This document shows, piece by piece, positions 1-11,744 of a DNA stretch of 64,000 nucleotides. The stretch spans positions 20,664,001 to 20,728,000 of the forward strand of contig NW_027488366.1 of the NCBI RefSeq assembly GCF_051014445.1. Direction: 5' to 3'. The notes beneath the pieces were generated by a model. The model was not told where the DNA came from. It did not search any database and saw only the letters and a program-made list of their open reading frames with translations. Position numbers and translations under genes: made by a program. This DNA comes from Colletes latitarsis (taxonomy: Eukaryota; Arthropoda; Insecta; Hymenoptera; Colletidae). Within the stretch, counting starts at the first letter, position 1, and every line of letters begins with the position of its first letter.

Positions 1-2147
1 TACTTCATTACTACGTGATCCAATCCAGAAAAAGCCCAGGATCTAGCCATCAAGTATGAGAAATATGCGAAAGTATGAGCCTGCTGGGGGCAAATCCTAG
101 ACCTAAGCCAAACCTAACATGCGTTATCCTCTAAAATATTTATCAAGACCAGGTTTAATTGACTGATTCAGTGTGGTCCCACATTACTACGTGATCAAAA
201 CCAGAAAAAACCCAGGATCCGTTCAACAAGTATGTGAAGAATGCGAAATATGAGTCTGATGAGTGAAAATCCCCGGCCTAACCTAGACCTAACTTGCGTT
301 ATCCTCTAAAATATTGATCGAAACCAGGTTTAATCGACTGTTTCAGTTTGGTACCACATTACTACGTGATCCAAACCGGAAAAAACCCAGGATCAGTTCA
401 ACAAGTATGTGAAGAATGCGAAAGTATGAGTCTGATGAGGGCAAATCCCAGACCTATCCCAGACCTAACTTGCGTTATCCTCTAAAATATTTATCAAGAC
501 CAGGTTTAATTGACTGATTCAGTGTGGTCCCACATTACTACGTGATCCAAACCAGAAAATAACCCAGGATCTGTTCAACGAGTATGTGAAGTGTGCGAAA
601 GTCTGAGTCTGATGAGGGCTAATCCCAGACCTATCCCAGACCTAACTTGCGTTATCCTCTAAAATATTGATCGAAACCAGGTTTAGCCGACTGTTTCAGT
701 GTGGAACCACATTACTACGTGGTCCAAACCAGAAAAAACCCAGGATCAGTTCAACAAGTATGTGAAGAATGCGAAAGTATGAGTCTGATGAGTGAAAATC
801 CCAGGCCTAACCTAGACCTAACATGCGTTATCCTCAAAAATATTGATCGAAACCTGGTTTAGTCGACTGTTTGAGTGTAGTATCACACTACTACGTGACC
901 CAAACCAGAAAAAACCCAGGATCTGTTCAACAAGTATGTGAAAAACGCGAAAGTATGAGCCTGATGAGGGCAAATCCCGGACCTATCCCAGACCTAACTT
1001 GCGTTATCCTCTAAAATATTGATCGAAACCAGGTTTAATTGAATGTTTCTGTGTGGTACCACATTACTACGTGATCCAAACCAGTAAAAACCCAGGATCC
1101 GTTCTACAAGTATGTGAAGAATGCGAAAGTATGAGTCTGATGAGTGAAAATCCCAGGCCTAACCCAGACCTAAGATGCTTTATCCTCTAAAATATTTATC
1201 CAGAACAGGTTTCATTGAATGTTTCAGTGTGGTACCACTTTACTACGTGATCCAATCCAGAAATAGCCCAGGATCTAGCCATGAAGTATGAGAAATATGC
1301 GATAGTAAGAGCCTGATGAGGGCAAATCCTAGACCTATCCCAGACCTAACTTGCGTTATCCTCTAAAATATTGATCGAAACCAGGTTTAATTGACTGTTT
1401 CAGCGTGGTACCACATTACTACGTGATACAATGCAGAAACAGCCCAGGATCTAGCCATGAAGTATGAGAAATATGCGAAAGTATGAGCCTGATGAGGGCA
1501 AATCCTAGACGTAACCCAGACCTAACACGCGTTATCCTCTAAAATATTTATCAAGACCAGGTTTAATTGAATGTTTCAGTGTGGTACCACATTACTACGT
1601 GATCCAAACCAGACAAAAACCCAGGATCCGTTCAACAAGTATGTGAGGAATGCGAAAGTATGAGTCTGATGAGCGAAAATCCCAGGCCTAACCTAGACCT
1701 AACATGCGTTATCCTAAAAAATATTGATCGAAACCTGGTTTAATCGACTGTTTCAGTGCGGTACCACATTACTATGTGATCCAAACCAGAAAATAACCCA
1801 GGATCTGTTCAACGAGTATGTGAAGTATGCGAAAGTATGAGTCTGATGAGCGCAAATCCCAGACCTATCCCAGACCTAACATGCGTTATCCTCTAAAATA
1901 TTTATCAAGACCAGGTTTAATTGATTGTTTCAGTGTGGACCCACATAACTACGTGATCCAAACCAGAAAAAACCCAGGATCCGTTCAACAAGTATGTGAA
2001 GAATGCGAAAGTATGAGTCTGATGAGTGAAAAAACCAGGCCTGACCTAGACCTAACATGCGTTATCCTCTAAAATATTGAGCGAAACCAGGTTTAATGGA
2101 CTGTTTCAGTGTGGTACCACACTACTACGGGATCCAAACCAGAAAAA

Positions 2148-3561
2148 ACCCAGGAACTGTTCAACGAGTATGTGAAGAAAGCGAAAGTATGAGTCTGATG
2201 AGGGCTAATCCCAGACCTATCCCAGACCCAACTTGCGATATCCTCTAAAATATTGATCGAAACCAGGTTTAATTGACTGTTTTATTGTGGTACCACACTA
2301 CTACGGGATCCAAACCAGAAAAAACCCAGGATCTGTTCAACAAGTATGTGAAAAACGCGAAAGTATGAGCCTGATGAGGGCAAATCCCAGACCTATCCCA
2401 GACCTAACTTACGTTGTCCTCTAAAATATTGATGGAAACCAGGTTTAGTTGATTGTTTCAGTGTGGTCCCACATTACTACGTGATCCAAACCAGAAAAAA
2501 CCCAGGATCTGTTCAACATGTATGAGAAATATGCGAAAGAATGAGCCTGATGAGAGCAAATCCCAGACCTAACCTAGACCTAACATGAATTTTTCTCTAA
2601 AATATTGATCGAAACCAGGTTTAATTGACTGTTTCAGCGTTGTACCACATTACTACGTGATACAATCCAGAAACAGCCCAGGATCTAGCCCATGAAGTAT
2701 GAGAGATATGCGAAAGTATGAGCCTGCTGAGGGCAAATCCTAGACCTAACCCAAGCCTAACATGCGTTATCCTCTAAAATATGTATCAAGACCAGGTTTA
2801 ATTGATTGTTTCAGTGTGGTCCCACATTACAACGTGATCCAAACCAGAAAAAACCCAGCATCCGTTCAACACGTATGTGAAGAATGCGAAAGTATGAGTC
2901 TGATGAGTGAAAATCCCAGGCCTAACCTAGACCTAACATGCGTTATCCTCAAAAATATAGATCGAAACCTGGTTTAATCGACTGTTTCAGTGTGGTACCA
3001 CATTACTATGTGATCCAAACCAGAAAATAACCCAGGATCTGTTCAACGAGTATGTGAAGTGTGCGAATGTATGAGTCTGATGAGGGCAAATCCCATACCT
3101 ATCCCAGACCTAACATGCGTTATCCTCTAAAATATTTATCAAGACCAGGTGTAATTGATTCTTTCACTGTGGACCCACATTACTACGTGATCCAAACCAG
3201 AAAAAACCCAGCATCCGTTCAACACGTATGTGAAGAATGCGAAAGTATGAGTCTGATGAGTGAAAATCCCAGGCCTGACCTAGACCTAACATGCGTTATC
3301 CTCTAAAATATTGAGTGAAACCAGGTTTAATCGACTGTTTCAGTGTGGTACCACATTACTATGAGATCCAAACAAGAAAATAACCCAGGATCTGTTCAAC
3401 GAGTATGTGAAGTGTGCGAAAGTATGTGTCTGATGAGGTCAAATCCCAGACCATTCCCAGACTTAACTTGCGTTATCCTCTAAGATATTGATCGAAACCA
3501 GGTTTAATCGACTGCTTCAGTGTGGTACCAAATTACTACGTGATCCAAACCAGAAAAAACC
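2148..3561 (+). repeat. 1.4-kb satellite block, copy 1 of a pair spaced 2,115 bp
   Basis: This stretch matches 4,263-5,676 at a constant offset of 2,115 bp (12 monomers plus 3 bp). Shared private variants include CAGGAACTGTTCAACGAG at 2,151, TGAATTTTTCTCTAAAATA near 2,587 and GTGTAATTGATTCTTTCAC near 3,150. Outside these limits the alignment drops back to ordinary monomer-to-monomer similarity. The limits are read by eye, so a few bases of uncertainty remain. Confidence 0.8.
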
Positions 3562-4262
3562 CCGGATCCGTTCAACAAGTATGTGAAGAATGCGAAAGTA
3601 TGAGTCTGATGAGTGAAAAAACCAGGCCTGACCTAGACCTAACATGCGTTATCCTCTAAAATATTGAGCGAAACCAGGTTTAATGGACTGTTTCAGTGTG
3701 GTACCACACTACTACGGGATCCAAACCAGAAAAAACCCAGGATCTGTTCAACAAGTATGTGAAAAACGCGACAGTATGGGCCTGATGAGGGCAAATCCCA
3801 GACCTATCCCAGACCTAACTTGCGTTGTCCCCTAAAATATTGATGGAAACCAGGTTTAATTGTCTGTTTCAGTGTTGTACTACATTACTACGTGATGCAA
3901 TCCAGAAAAGCTCAGGATCTAGCCATCAAGTATGAGAAATATGCGAAAGAATGAGCCTGATGAGAGCAAATCCCAGACCTATCCCAGACATAACTTGCGT
4001 TGTCCTCTAAAACATTGATGGAAACCAGGTTTAATTGACTGTTTCAGTGTTGTACTTCATTACTACGTGATGCAATCCAGAAAAAGCTCAGGATCTAGCC
4101 ATCAAGTATGAGAAATATGCGAAAGAATGAGCCTGATGAGAGCAAATCCCAGACCTGTCCCAGACCTAACATGCGTTATCCTCAAAAATATTGTTCGAAA
4201 CCTGGTTTAATCGACTGTTTCAGTGTGGTACCACATTACTATCTGATCCAAACCAGAAAATA

Positions 4263-5676
4263 ACACAGGAACTGTTCAACGAGTATGTGAAGAAAGCGAA
4301 AGTATGAGTCTGATGAGGGCTAATCCCAGACCTATCCCAGACCTAACTTGCGATATCCTCTAAAATATTGATCGAAACCAGGTTTAATTGACTGTTTTAT
4401 TGTGGTACCACACTACTACGGGATCCAAACCAGAAAAAACCCAGGATCTGTTCAACAAGTATGTGAAAAACGCGAAAGTATGAGCCTGATGAGGGCAAAT
4501 CCCAGACCTATCCCAGACCTAACTTGCGTTGTCCTCTAAAATATTTATGGAAACCAGGTTTAGTTGATTGTTTCAGTGTGGTCCCACATTACTACGTGAT
4601 CCAAACCAGAAAAAACCCAGGATCTGTTCAACATGTATGAGAAATATGCGAAAGAATGAGCCTGATGAGAGCAAATCCCAGACCTAACCTAGACCTAACA
4701 TGAATTTTTCTCTAAAATATTGATCGAAACCAGGTTTAATTGACTGTTTCAGCGTTGTACCACATTACTACGTGATACAATCCAGAAACAGCCCAGGATC
4801 TAGCCCATGAAGTATGAGAGATATGCGAAAGTATGAGCCTGCTGAGGGCAAATCCTAGACCTAACCCAAGCCTAACATGCGTTATCCTCTAAAATATGTA
4901 TCAAGACCAGGTTTAATTGATTGTTTCAGTGTGGTCCCACATTACAACGTGATCCAAACCAGAAAAAACCCAGGATCCGTTCAACAAGTATGTGAAGAAT
5001 GCGAAAGTATGAGTCTGATGAGTGAAAATCCCAGGCCTAACCTAGACCTAACATGCGTTATCCTCAAAAATATAGATCGAAACCTGGTTTAATCGACTGT
5101 TTCAGTGTGGTACCACATTACTATGTGATCCAAACCAGAAAATAACCCAGGATCTGTTCAACGAGTATGTGAAGTGTGCGAAAGTATGAGTCTGATGAGG
5201 ACAAATCCCATACCTATCCCAGACCTAACATGCGTTATCCTCTAAAATATTTATCAAGACCAGGTGTAATTGATTCTTTCACTGTGGACCCACATTACTA
5301 CGTGATCCAAACCAGAAAAAACCCAGCATCCGTTCAACACGTATGTGAAGAATGCGAAAGTATGAGTCTGATGAGTGAAAATCCCAGGCCTGACCTAGAC
5401 CTAACATGCGTTATCCTCTAAAATATTGAGTGAAACCAGGTTTAATCGACTGTTTCAGTGTGGTACCACATTACTATGAGATCCAAACAAGAAAATAACC
5501 CAGGATCTGTTCAACGAGTATGTGAAGTGTGCGAAAGTATGTGTCTGATGAGGTCAAATCCCAGACCATTCCCAGACTTAACTTGCGTTATCCTCTAAGA
5601 TATTGATCGAAACCAGGTTTAATCGACTGCTTCAGTGTGGTACCAAATTACTACGTGATCCAAACCAGAAAAAACC
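4263..5676 (+). repeat. 1.4-kb satellite block, copy 2 of a pair spaced 2,115 bp
   Basis: This is the partner of 2,148-3,561. Only scattered substitutions separate the two, for example CAGCATCCGTTCAACACG near 2,857 against CAGGATCCGTTCAACAAG near 4,972. The right edge is near 5,676, where GGATCAG replaces GGATCCG. Confidence 0.8.
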
Positions 5677-8600
5677 CAGGATCAGTTCAACAAGTATGAG
5701 AAGAATGCGAAAGTATGAGTCTGATGAGTGAAAATCCCAGGGCTAACCTAGACCTAACATGCGTTATCCTCTAAGCAATTGATCCAAACCAGCTTTAATG
5801 GACTGTTTCAGTGTGGTACCACACTACTACGTGATACAAACCAGAAAAAACCCAGGATCTGTTCAACAAGTATGTGAAAAACGCGAAAGTATGAGCCTGA
5901 TGAGGGCGAATCCCAGACCTATGCCAGACCTAACTTGCGTTATCTTCTAAAATATTGATCGAAACCAGGTTTAATTGACTGTTTCAGCGTGGTACCACAT
6001 TACTACGTGACCCAAACCAGAAAAAACCCAGGAGCTGTTCAACAAGTATGTGAAAAACGCGAAAGTATGAGCCTGATGAGGGCAAATCCCGGACCTATCC
6101 CAGACCTAACTTGCGTTATCCTCTAAAATATTGATCGAAACCAGGTTTAATTGAATGTTTCTGTGTGGTACCACATTACTACGTGATCCAAACCAGTAAA
6201 AACCCAGGATCCGTTCTACAAGTATGTGAAGAATGCGAAAGTATGAGTCTGATGAGTGAAAATCCCAGGCCTAACCTAGACCTAACATGCGTTATCCTGA
6301 AAAATATTGATCGAAACCTGGTTTAATCGACTGTTTCAGTGTGGTACCACATTACTATGTGATCCAAACCAGAAAATAACCCGGAATCTGTTCAACGAGT
6401 ATGTGAAGTGTGCGAAAGTATGAGTCTGATGAGGGCAAATCCCAGACCTATCCCATACCTAACATGTGTTATCATCTAAAATATTTATCAAGACCAGGTT
6501 TAATTGATTGTTTCAGTGTGGACCCACATTACTACGTGATCCAAACCAGAAAAAACCCAGGATCCGTTCAACAAGTATGTGAAGAATGCGAAAGTATGAG
6601 TCTGATGAGTGAAAATCCCAGGCCTAACCCAGACCTAAGATGCTTTATCCTCTAAAATATTTATCCAGAACAGGTTTCATTGAATGTTTCAGTGTGGTAC
6701 CACTTTACTACGTGATCCAATCCAGAAATAGCCCAGGATCTAGCCATGAAGTATGAGAAATATGCGATAGTAAGAGCCTGATGAGGGCAAATCCTAGACC
6801 TATCCCAGACCTAACTTGCGTTATCCTCTAAAATATTGATCCAAACCAGGTTTAATGGACTGTTTCAGTGTGGTACCACTTTACTACGTGATCCAAAGCA
6901 GAAAAAACCCTCGATCAGGTCAACATGTATGTTAAAACTGCGAAAGTATGACCCTGATCAGGGCAAATCCCAGGCCTAACCTAGACCTAACATGCGCTGT
7001 CATCTAAAATATTGATGGAAACCAGGTTTAATTGACTGTTTCAGTGTTGTACTTCATTACTACGTGATCCAATCCAGGAAAAGCCCAGGATCTAGCCCTC
7101 AAGTATGAGAAATATGCGAAAGAATGAGCCTGATGAGAGAAAATCCCAGACCTAACCTAGACCTAACATGAATTATTCTCTGAAATATTGGTCGAAACCA
7201 GGTTTAATTGACTGATTCAGTGTGGTCCCACATTACTACGTGATCCAAACCAGAAAAAACCCAGGATCCGTTCAACAAGTATGTGAAGAATGTGAAATAT
7301 GTGTCTGATGAGTGAAAATCCCGGACCTAACCTAGACCTAACATGCGTTATCCTCAAAAATATTGATCGAAACGTGGTTTAATCGACTGTTTCAGTGTGG
7401 TGCCGCATTACTCTGTGATCCAAACCAGAAAAAAACCCAGGATCTGTTCAACGAGTATGTGAAGTGTACGAAAGTATGAGGCTGATGAGGTCAAATCCCA
7501 GACCAATCCCAGACTTAACTTGCGTTATCCTCTAAAATATTGATCGATGCCAGGTTTAATCGACTGCTTCAGTGTGGTACCACATTACTACGTGATCCAA
7601 ACCAGAAAAAACCCAGGATCAGTTCAACAAGTATAAGAAGAATGCGAAAGTATGAGTCTGATGGGTGAAAATCCCAGGGCTAACCTAGACCTAACATGCG
7701 TTATCCTCTAAAATATTGATCCAAACCAGGTTTAATGGACAGTTTCAGTGTGGTACCACATCACTACGTGATATAAACCAGAAAAAACCCAGGATCCGTT
7801 CAACAAGTATGTGAGGAATGCGAAAGTATGAGTCTGATGAGTGAAAATCCCAGGCCTAACCTAGACCTAACATGCGTTATCCTCAAAAATATTGATCGAA
7901 ACCTGGTTTAATCGACTGTTTCAGTTTGGTACCACATTACTACGTAATACAAACCAGAAAAAACCCAGGATCTGTTCAACAAGTATGTGAGAAACGCGAA
8001 AGTATGAGCCTGATGAGGGCGAATCCCAGACCTATGCCAGACCTAACTTGCGTTATCCTCTAAAATATTGATCGAAACCAGGTTTAATTGACTGTTTCAG
8101 CGTGGTACCACATTACTACGTGATACAAACCAGAAACAGCCCAGGATCTAGCCATGAAGTATGAGAAATATGCGAAAGTATGAGCCTGCTGGGGGCAAAT
8201 CCTAGACCTAAGCCAAACCTAACATGCGTTATCCTCTAAAATATTTATCAAGACCAGGTTTAATTGAATGTTTCAGAGTGGTACCACATTACTACATGAA
8301 CCAAACCAGAAAAAACCCAGGATCCGTTCAACAAGTATGTGAACAATGCGAAAGTATGAGTCTCATGATCGAAAATCCCAGACCTAACCTAGACATAACA
8401 TGCGTTATCCTCTAAAATATTGATCCAAACCAGGTTTAATGGACTGTTTCAGTGTGGTACCACTTTACTACGTGATCCAAAGCAGAAAAAACCCTCGATC
8501 AGGTCAACATGTATGTTAAATCTGCGAAAGTATGACCCTGATCAGGGCAAATCCCAGGCCTAACCTAGACCTAACATGCGCTGTCCTCTAAAATATTGAT

Positions 8601-11568
8601 GGAAACCAGGTTTAATTGACTGTTTCAGTGTTGTACTTCTTTACTACGTGATCCAATCCAGAAAAAGCCCAGGATCTAGCCATCAAGTATGAGAAATATG
8701 CGAAAGTATGAGCCTGCTGGGGGCAAATCCTAGACCTAAGCCAAACCTAACATGCGTTATCCTCTAAAATATTTATCAAGACCAGGTTTAATTGACTGAT
8801 TCAGTGTGGTCCCACATTACTACGTGATCAAAACCAGAAAAAACCCAGGATCCGTTCAACAAGTATGTGAAGAATGCGAAATATGAGTCTGATGAGTGAA
8901 AATCCCGGGCCTAACCTAGACCTAACTTGCGTTATCCTCTAAAATATTGATCGAAACCAGGTTTAATCGACTGTTTCAGTGTGGTACCACATTACTACGT
9001 GATCCAAACCAGAAAAAACCCAGGATCAGTTCAACAAGTATAAGAAGAATGCGAAAGTATGAGTCTGATGAGTGAAAATCCCAGGGCTAACCTAGACCTA
9101 ACATGCGTTATCCTCTAAAATATTGATCGAAACCTGGTTTAATGGACTGTCTCAGTTTGGTACCACATTACTATGTGATCCAAACCAGAAAATAACCCAG
9201 GATCTGTTCAACGAGTATGTGAAGTGTGCGAAAGTATGAGTCTGATGAGGGCTAATCCCACACCTATCCCAGACCTAACTTGCGTTATCCTCTAAAATAT
9301 TGATCGAAACCAGGTTTAACCGACTGTTTCAGTGTGGAACCACATTACTACGCGATCCAAACCAGAAAAAACCGAGGATCAGTTCAACAAGTATGTGAAG
9401 AATGCGAAAGTATGAGTCTGATAAGTGAAAATCCCAGGCCTAACCTAGACCTAACATGCGTTATCCTCAAAAATATTGATCGAAACCTGGTTTAGTCGAC
9501 TGTTTGAGTGTAGTATCACACTACTACGTGACCCAAACCAGAAAAAACCCAGGATCTGTTCAACGAGTATGTGAAGTGTGCGAAAGTATGAGTCTGATGA
9601 GGGCAAATCCCAGACCTATCCCAGACCTAACATGTGTTATCCTCTAAAATATTTATCAAGAGCAGGTTTAATTGATTGTTTCAGTGTGGACCCACATTAC
9701 TACGTGATCCAAACCAGAAAAAACCCAGGATCCGTTCTACAAGTATGTGAAGAATGCGAAAGTATGAGTCTGATGAGTGAAAATCCCAGGCCTAACCTAG
9801 ACCTAACATGCGTTATCCTGAAAAATATTGATCGAAACCTGGTTTAATCGACTGTTCCAGTGTGGTACCACATTACTATGTGATCCAAACCAGAAAATAA
9901 CCCAGGATCTGTTCAACGAGTATGTGAAGTGTGCGAAAGTATGAGTCTGATGAGGGCTAATCCCAGACCTATCCCAGACCTAACTTGCGTTATCCTCTAA
10001 AATATTGATCGAAACCAGGTTTAATCGACTGTTTCAGTGTGGTACCACATTACTACGTGATCCAAACCAGAAAAAACCCAGGATCAGTTCAACAAGTATG
10101 AGAAGAATGCGAAAGTATGAGTCTGATGAGTGAGAATCCCAGGGCTAACCTAGACCTAACATGCGTTATCCTCTAAAATATTGATCGAAACCTGGTTTAA
10201 TCGACTGTCTCAGTTTGGTACCACATTACTATGTGATCCAAACCAGAAAATAACCCAGGATCTGTTCAACGAGTATGTGAAGTGTGCGAAATTATGAGTC
10301 TGATGAGGGCTAATTCCAGACCTATCCCAGACCTAAATTGCGTTATCCTCTAAAATATTGATCGAAACCAGGTTTAACCGACTGTTTCAGTGTGGAACCA
10401 CATTACTACGTGATCCAAACCAGAAAAAACCCAGGATCAGTTCAACAAGTATGTGAAGAATGCGAAAGTATGAATCTAATGAGTGAAAATCCCAGGCCTA
10501 ACCTAGACCTAACATGCGTTATCCTCAAAAATATTCATCGAAACCTGGTTTAGTCGACTGTTTGAGTGTAGTATCACACTACTACGTGACCCAAACCAGA
10601 AAAAACCCAGGATCTGTTCAACGAGTATGTGAAAAACGCGAAAGTATGAGTCTGATGAGGGCAAATCCCAGACATATCCCAGACCTAACATGTGTTATCC
10701 TCTAAAATATTTATCAAGACCAGGTTTAATTGATTGTTTCAGTGTGGACCCACATTACTACGTGATCCACACCAGAAAAAACCCAGGATCCGTTCAACAA
10801 GTATGTGAAGAATGCGAAAGTATGAGTCTGATGAGTGAAAATCCCAGGCCTAACCCAGACCTAAGATGCTTTATCCTCTAAAATATTTATCCAGAACAGG
10901 TTTCATTGAATGTTTCACTGTGGTACCACTTTACTACGTGATCCAATCCAGAAATAGCCCAGGATCTAGCCATGAAGTATGAGAAATATGCGATAGTAAG
11001 AGCCTGATGAGGGCAAATCCTAGACCTATCCCAGACCTAACTTGCGTTATCCTCTAAAATATTGATCGAAACCAGGTTTAATTGACTGTTTCAGCGTGGT
11101 ACCACATTACTACGTGATACAATGCAGAAACAGCCCAGGATCTAGCCATGAAGTATGAGAAATATGCGAAAGTATGAGCCTGATGAGGGCAAATCCTAGA
11201 CGTAACCCAGACCTAACATGCGTTATCTAAAATATTTATCAAGACCAGGTTTAATTGAATGTTTCAGTGTGGTACCACATTACTACGTGATCCAAACCAG
11301 ACAAAAACCCAGGATCCGTTCAAAAAGTATGTGAGGAATGCGAAAGTATGAGTCTGATCAGTGAAAATCCCAGGCCTAACCTAGACCTAACATGCGTTGT
11401 CCTCAAAAATATTGATCGAAACCTGGTTTAATCGACTGTTTCAGTGTGGTACCACATTACTATGTGATCCAAACCAGTAAAAACCCAGGATCTGTTCAAC
11501 GAGTATGTGAAGTGTGCGAAAGTATGAGTCTGATGAGGGCAAATCCCAGACCTATCCCAGACCTAACA

Positions 11569-11744
11569 TGCGTTATCCTCTAAAATATTTATCAAGACCA
11601 GGTTTAATTGATTGTTTCAGTGTGGACCCACATTACTACGTGATCCAAACCAGAAAAAACCCAGGATCCGTTCAACAGGTATGTGAAGAATGCGAAAGTA
11701 TGAGTCTGATGAGTGAAAATCCCAGGCCTAACCTAGACCTAACA
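11569..11744 (+). repeat. Representative class A satellite monomer
   Basis: One complete monomer of exactly 176 bp, counted from TGCGTTATCC to the next occurrence. Class A has CCAAACCAGAAAAAACCCAG in its middle, followed by GATC(C/A/T)GTTCAAC and TATGTGAA. Its central dyad (11,621-11,632) has the AC centre form. It ends with CCTAACCTAGACCTAACA. The phase chosen is arbitrary; it is used here only as a reference ruler. Confidence 0.9.

Noticed and set aside
1827..2072. Repeated small open frames of 63-89 codons (proteins beginning MRYPLKY or MRKYESDE) across the array
   Set aside because: They are the same frame read through a 176-bp repeat, ending at the same CTCTAA. The period is not a multiple of 3, substitutions and indels show no sign of frame preservation, and the overlapping versions start in different phases of the monomer.
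11569..11744. CENP-B box in the monomer
   Set aside because: I compared the TTCG-containing complement of GATCGAAACC with the core pattern NTTCGNNNNANNCGGGN; the CGGG half is absent. CTTCGTGATCC variants also fail.
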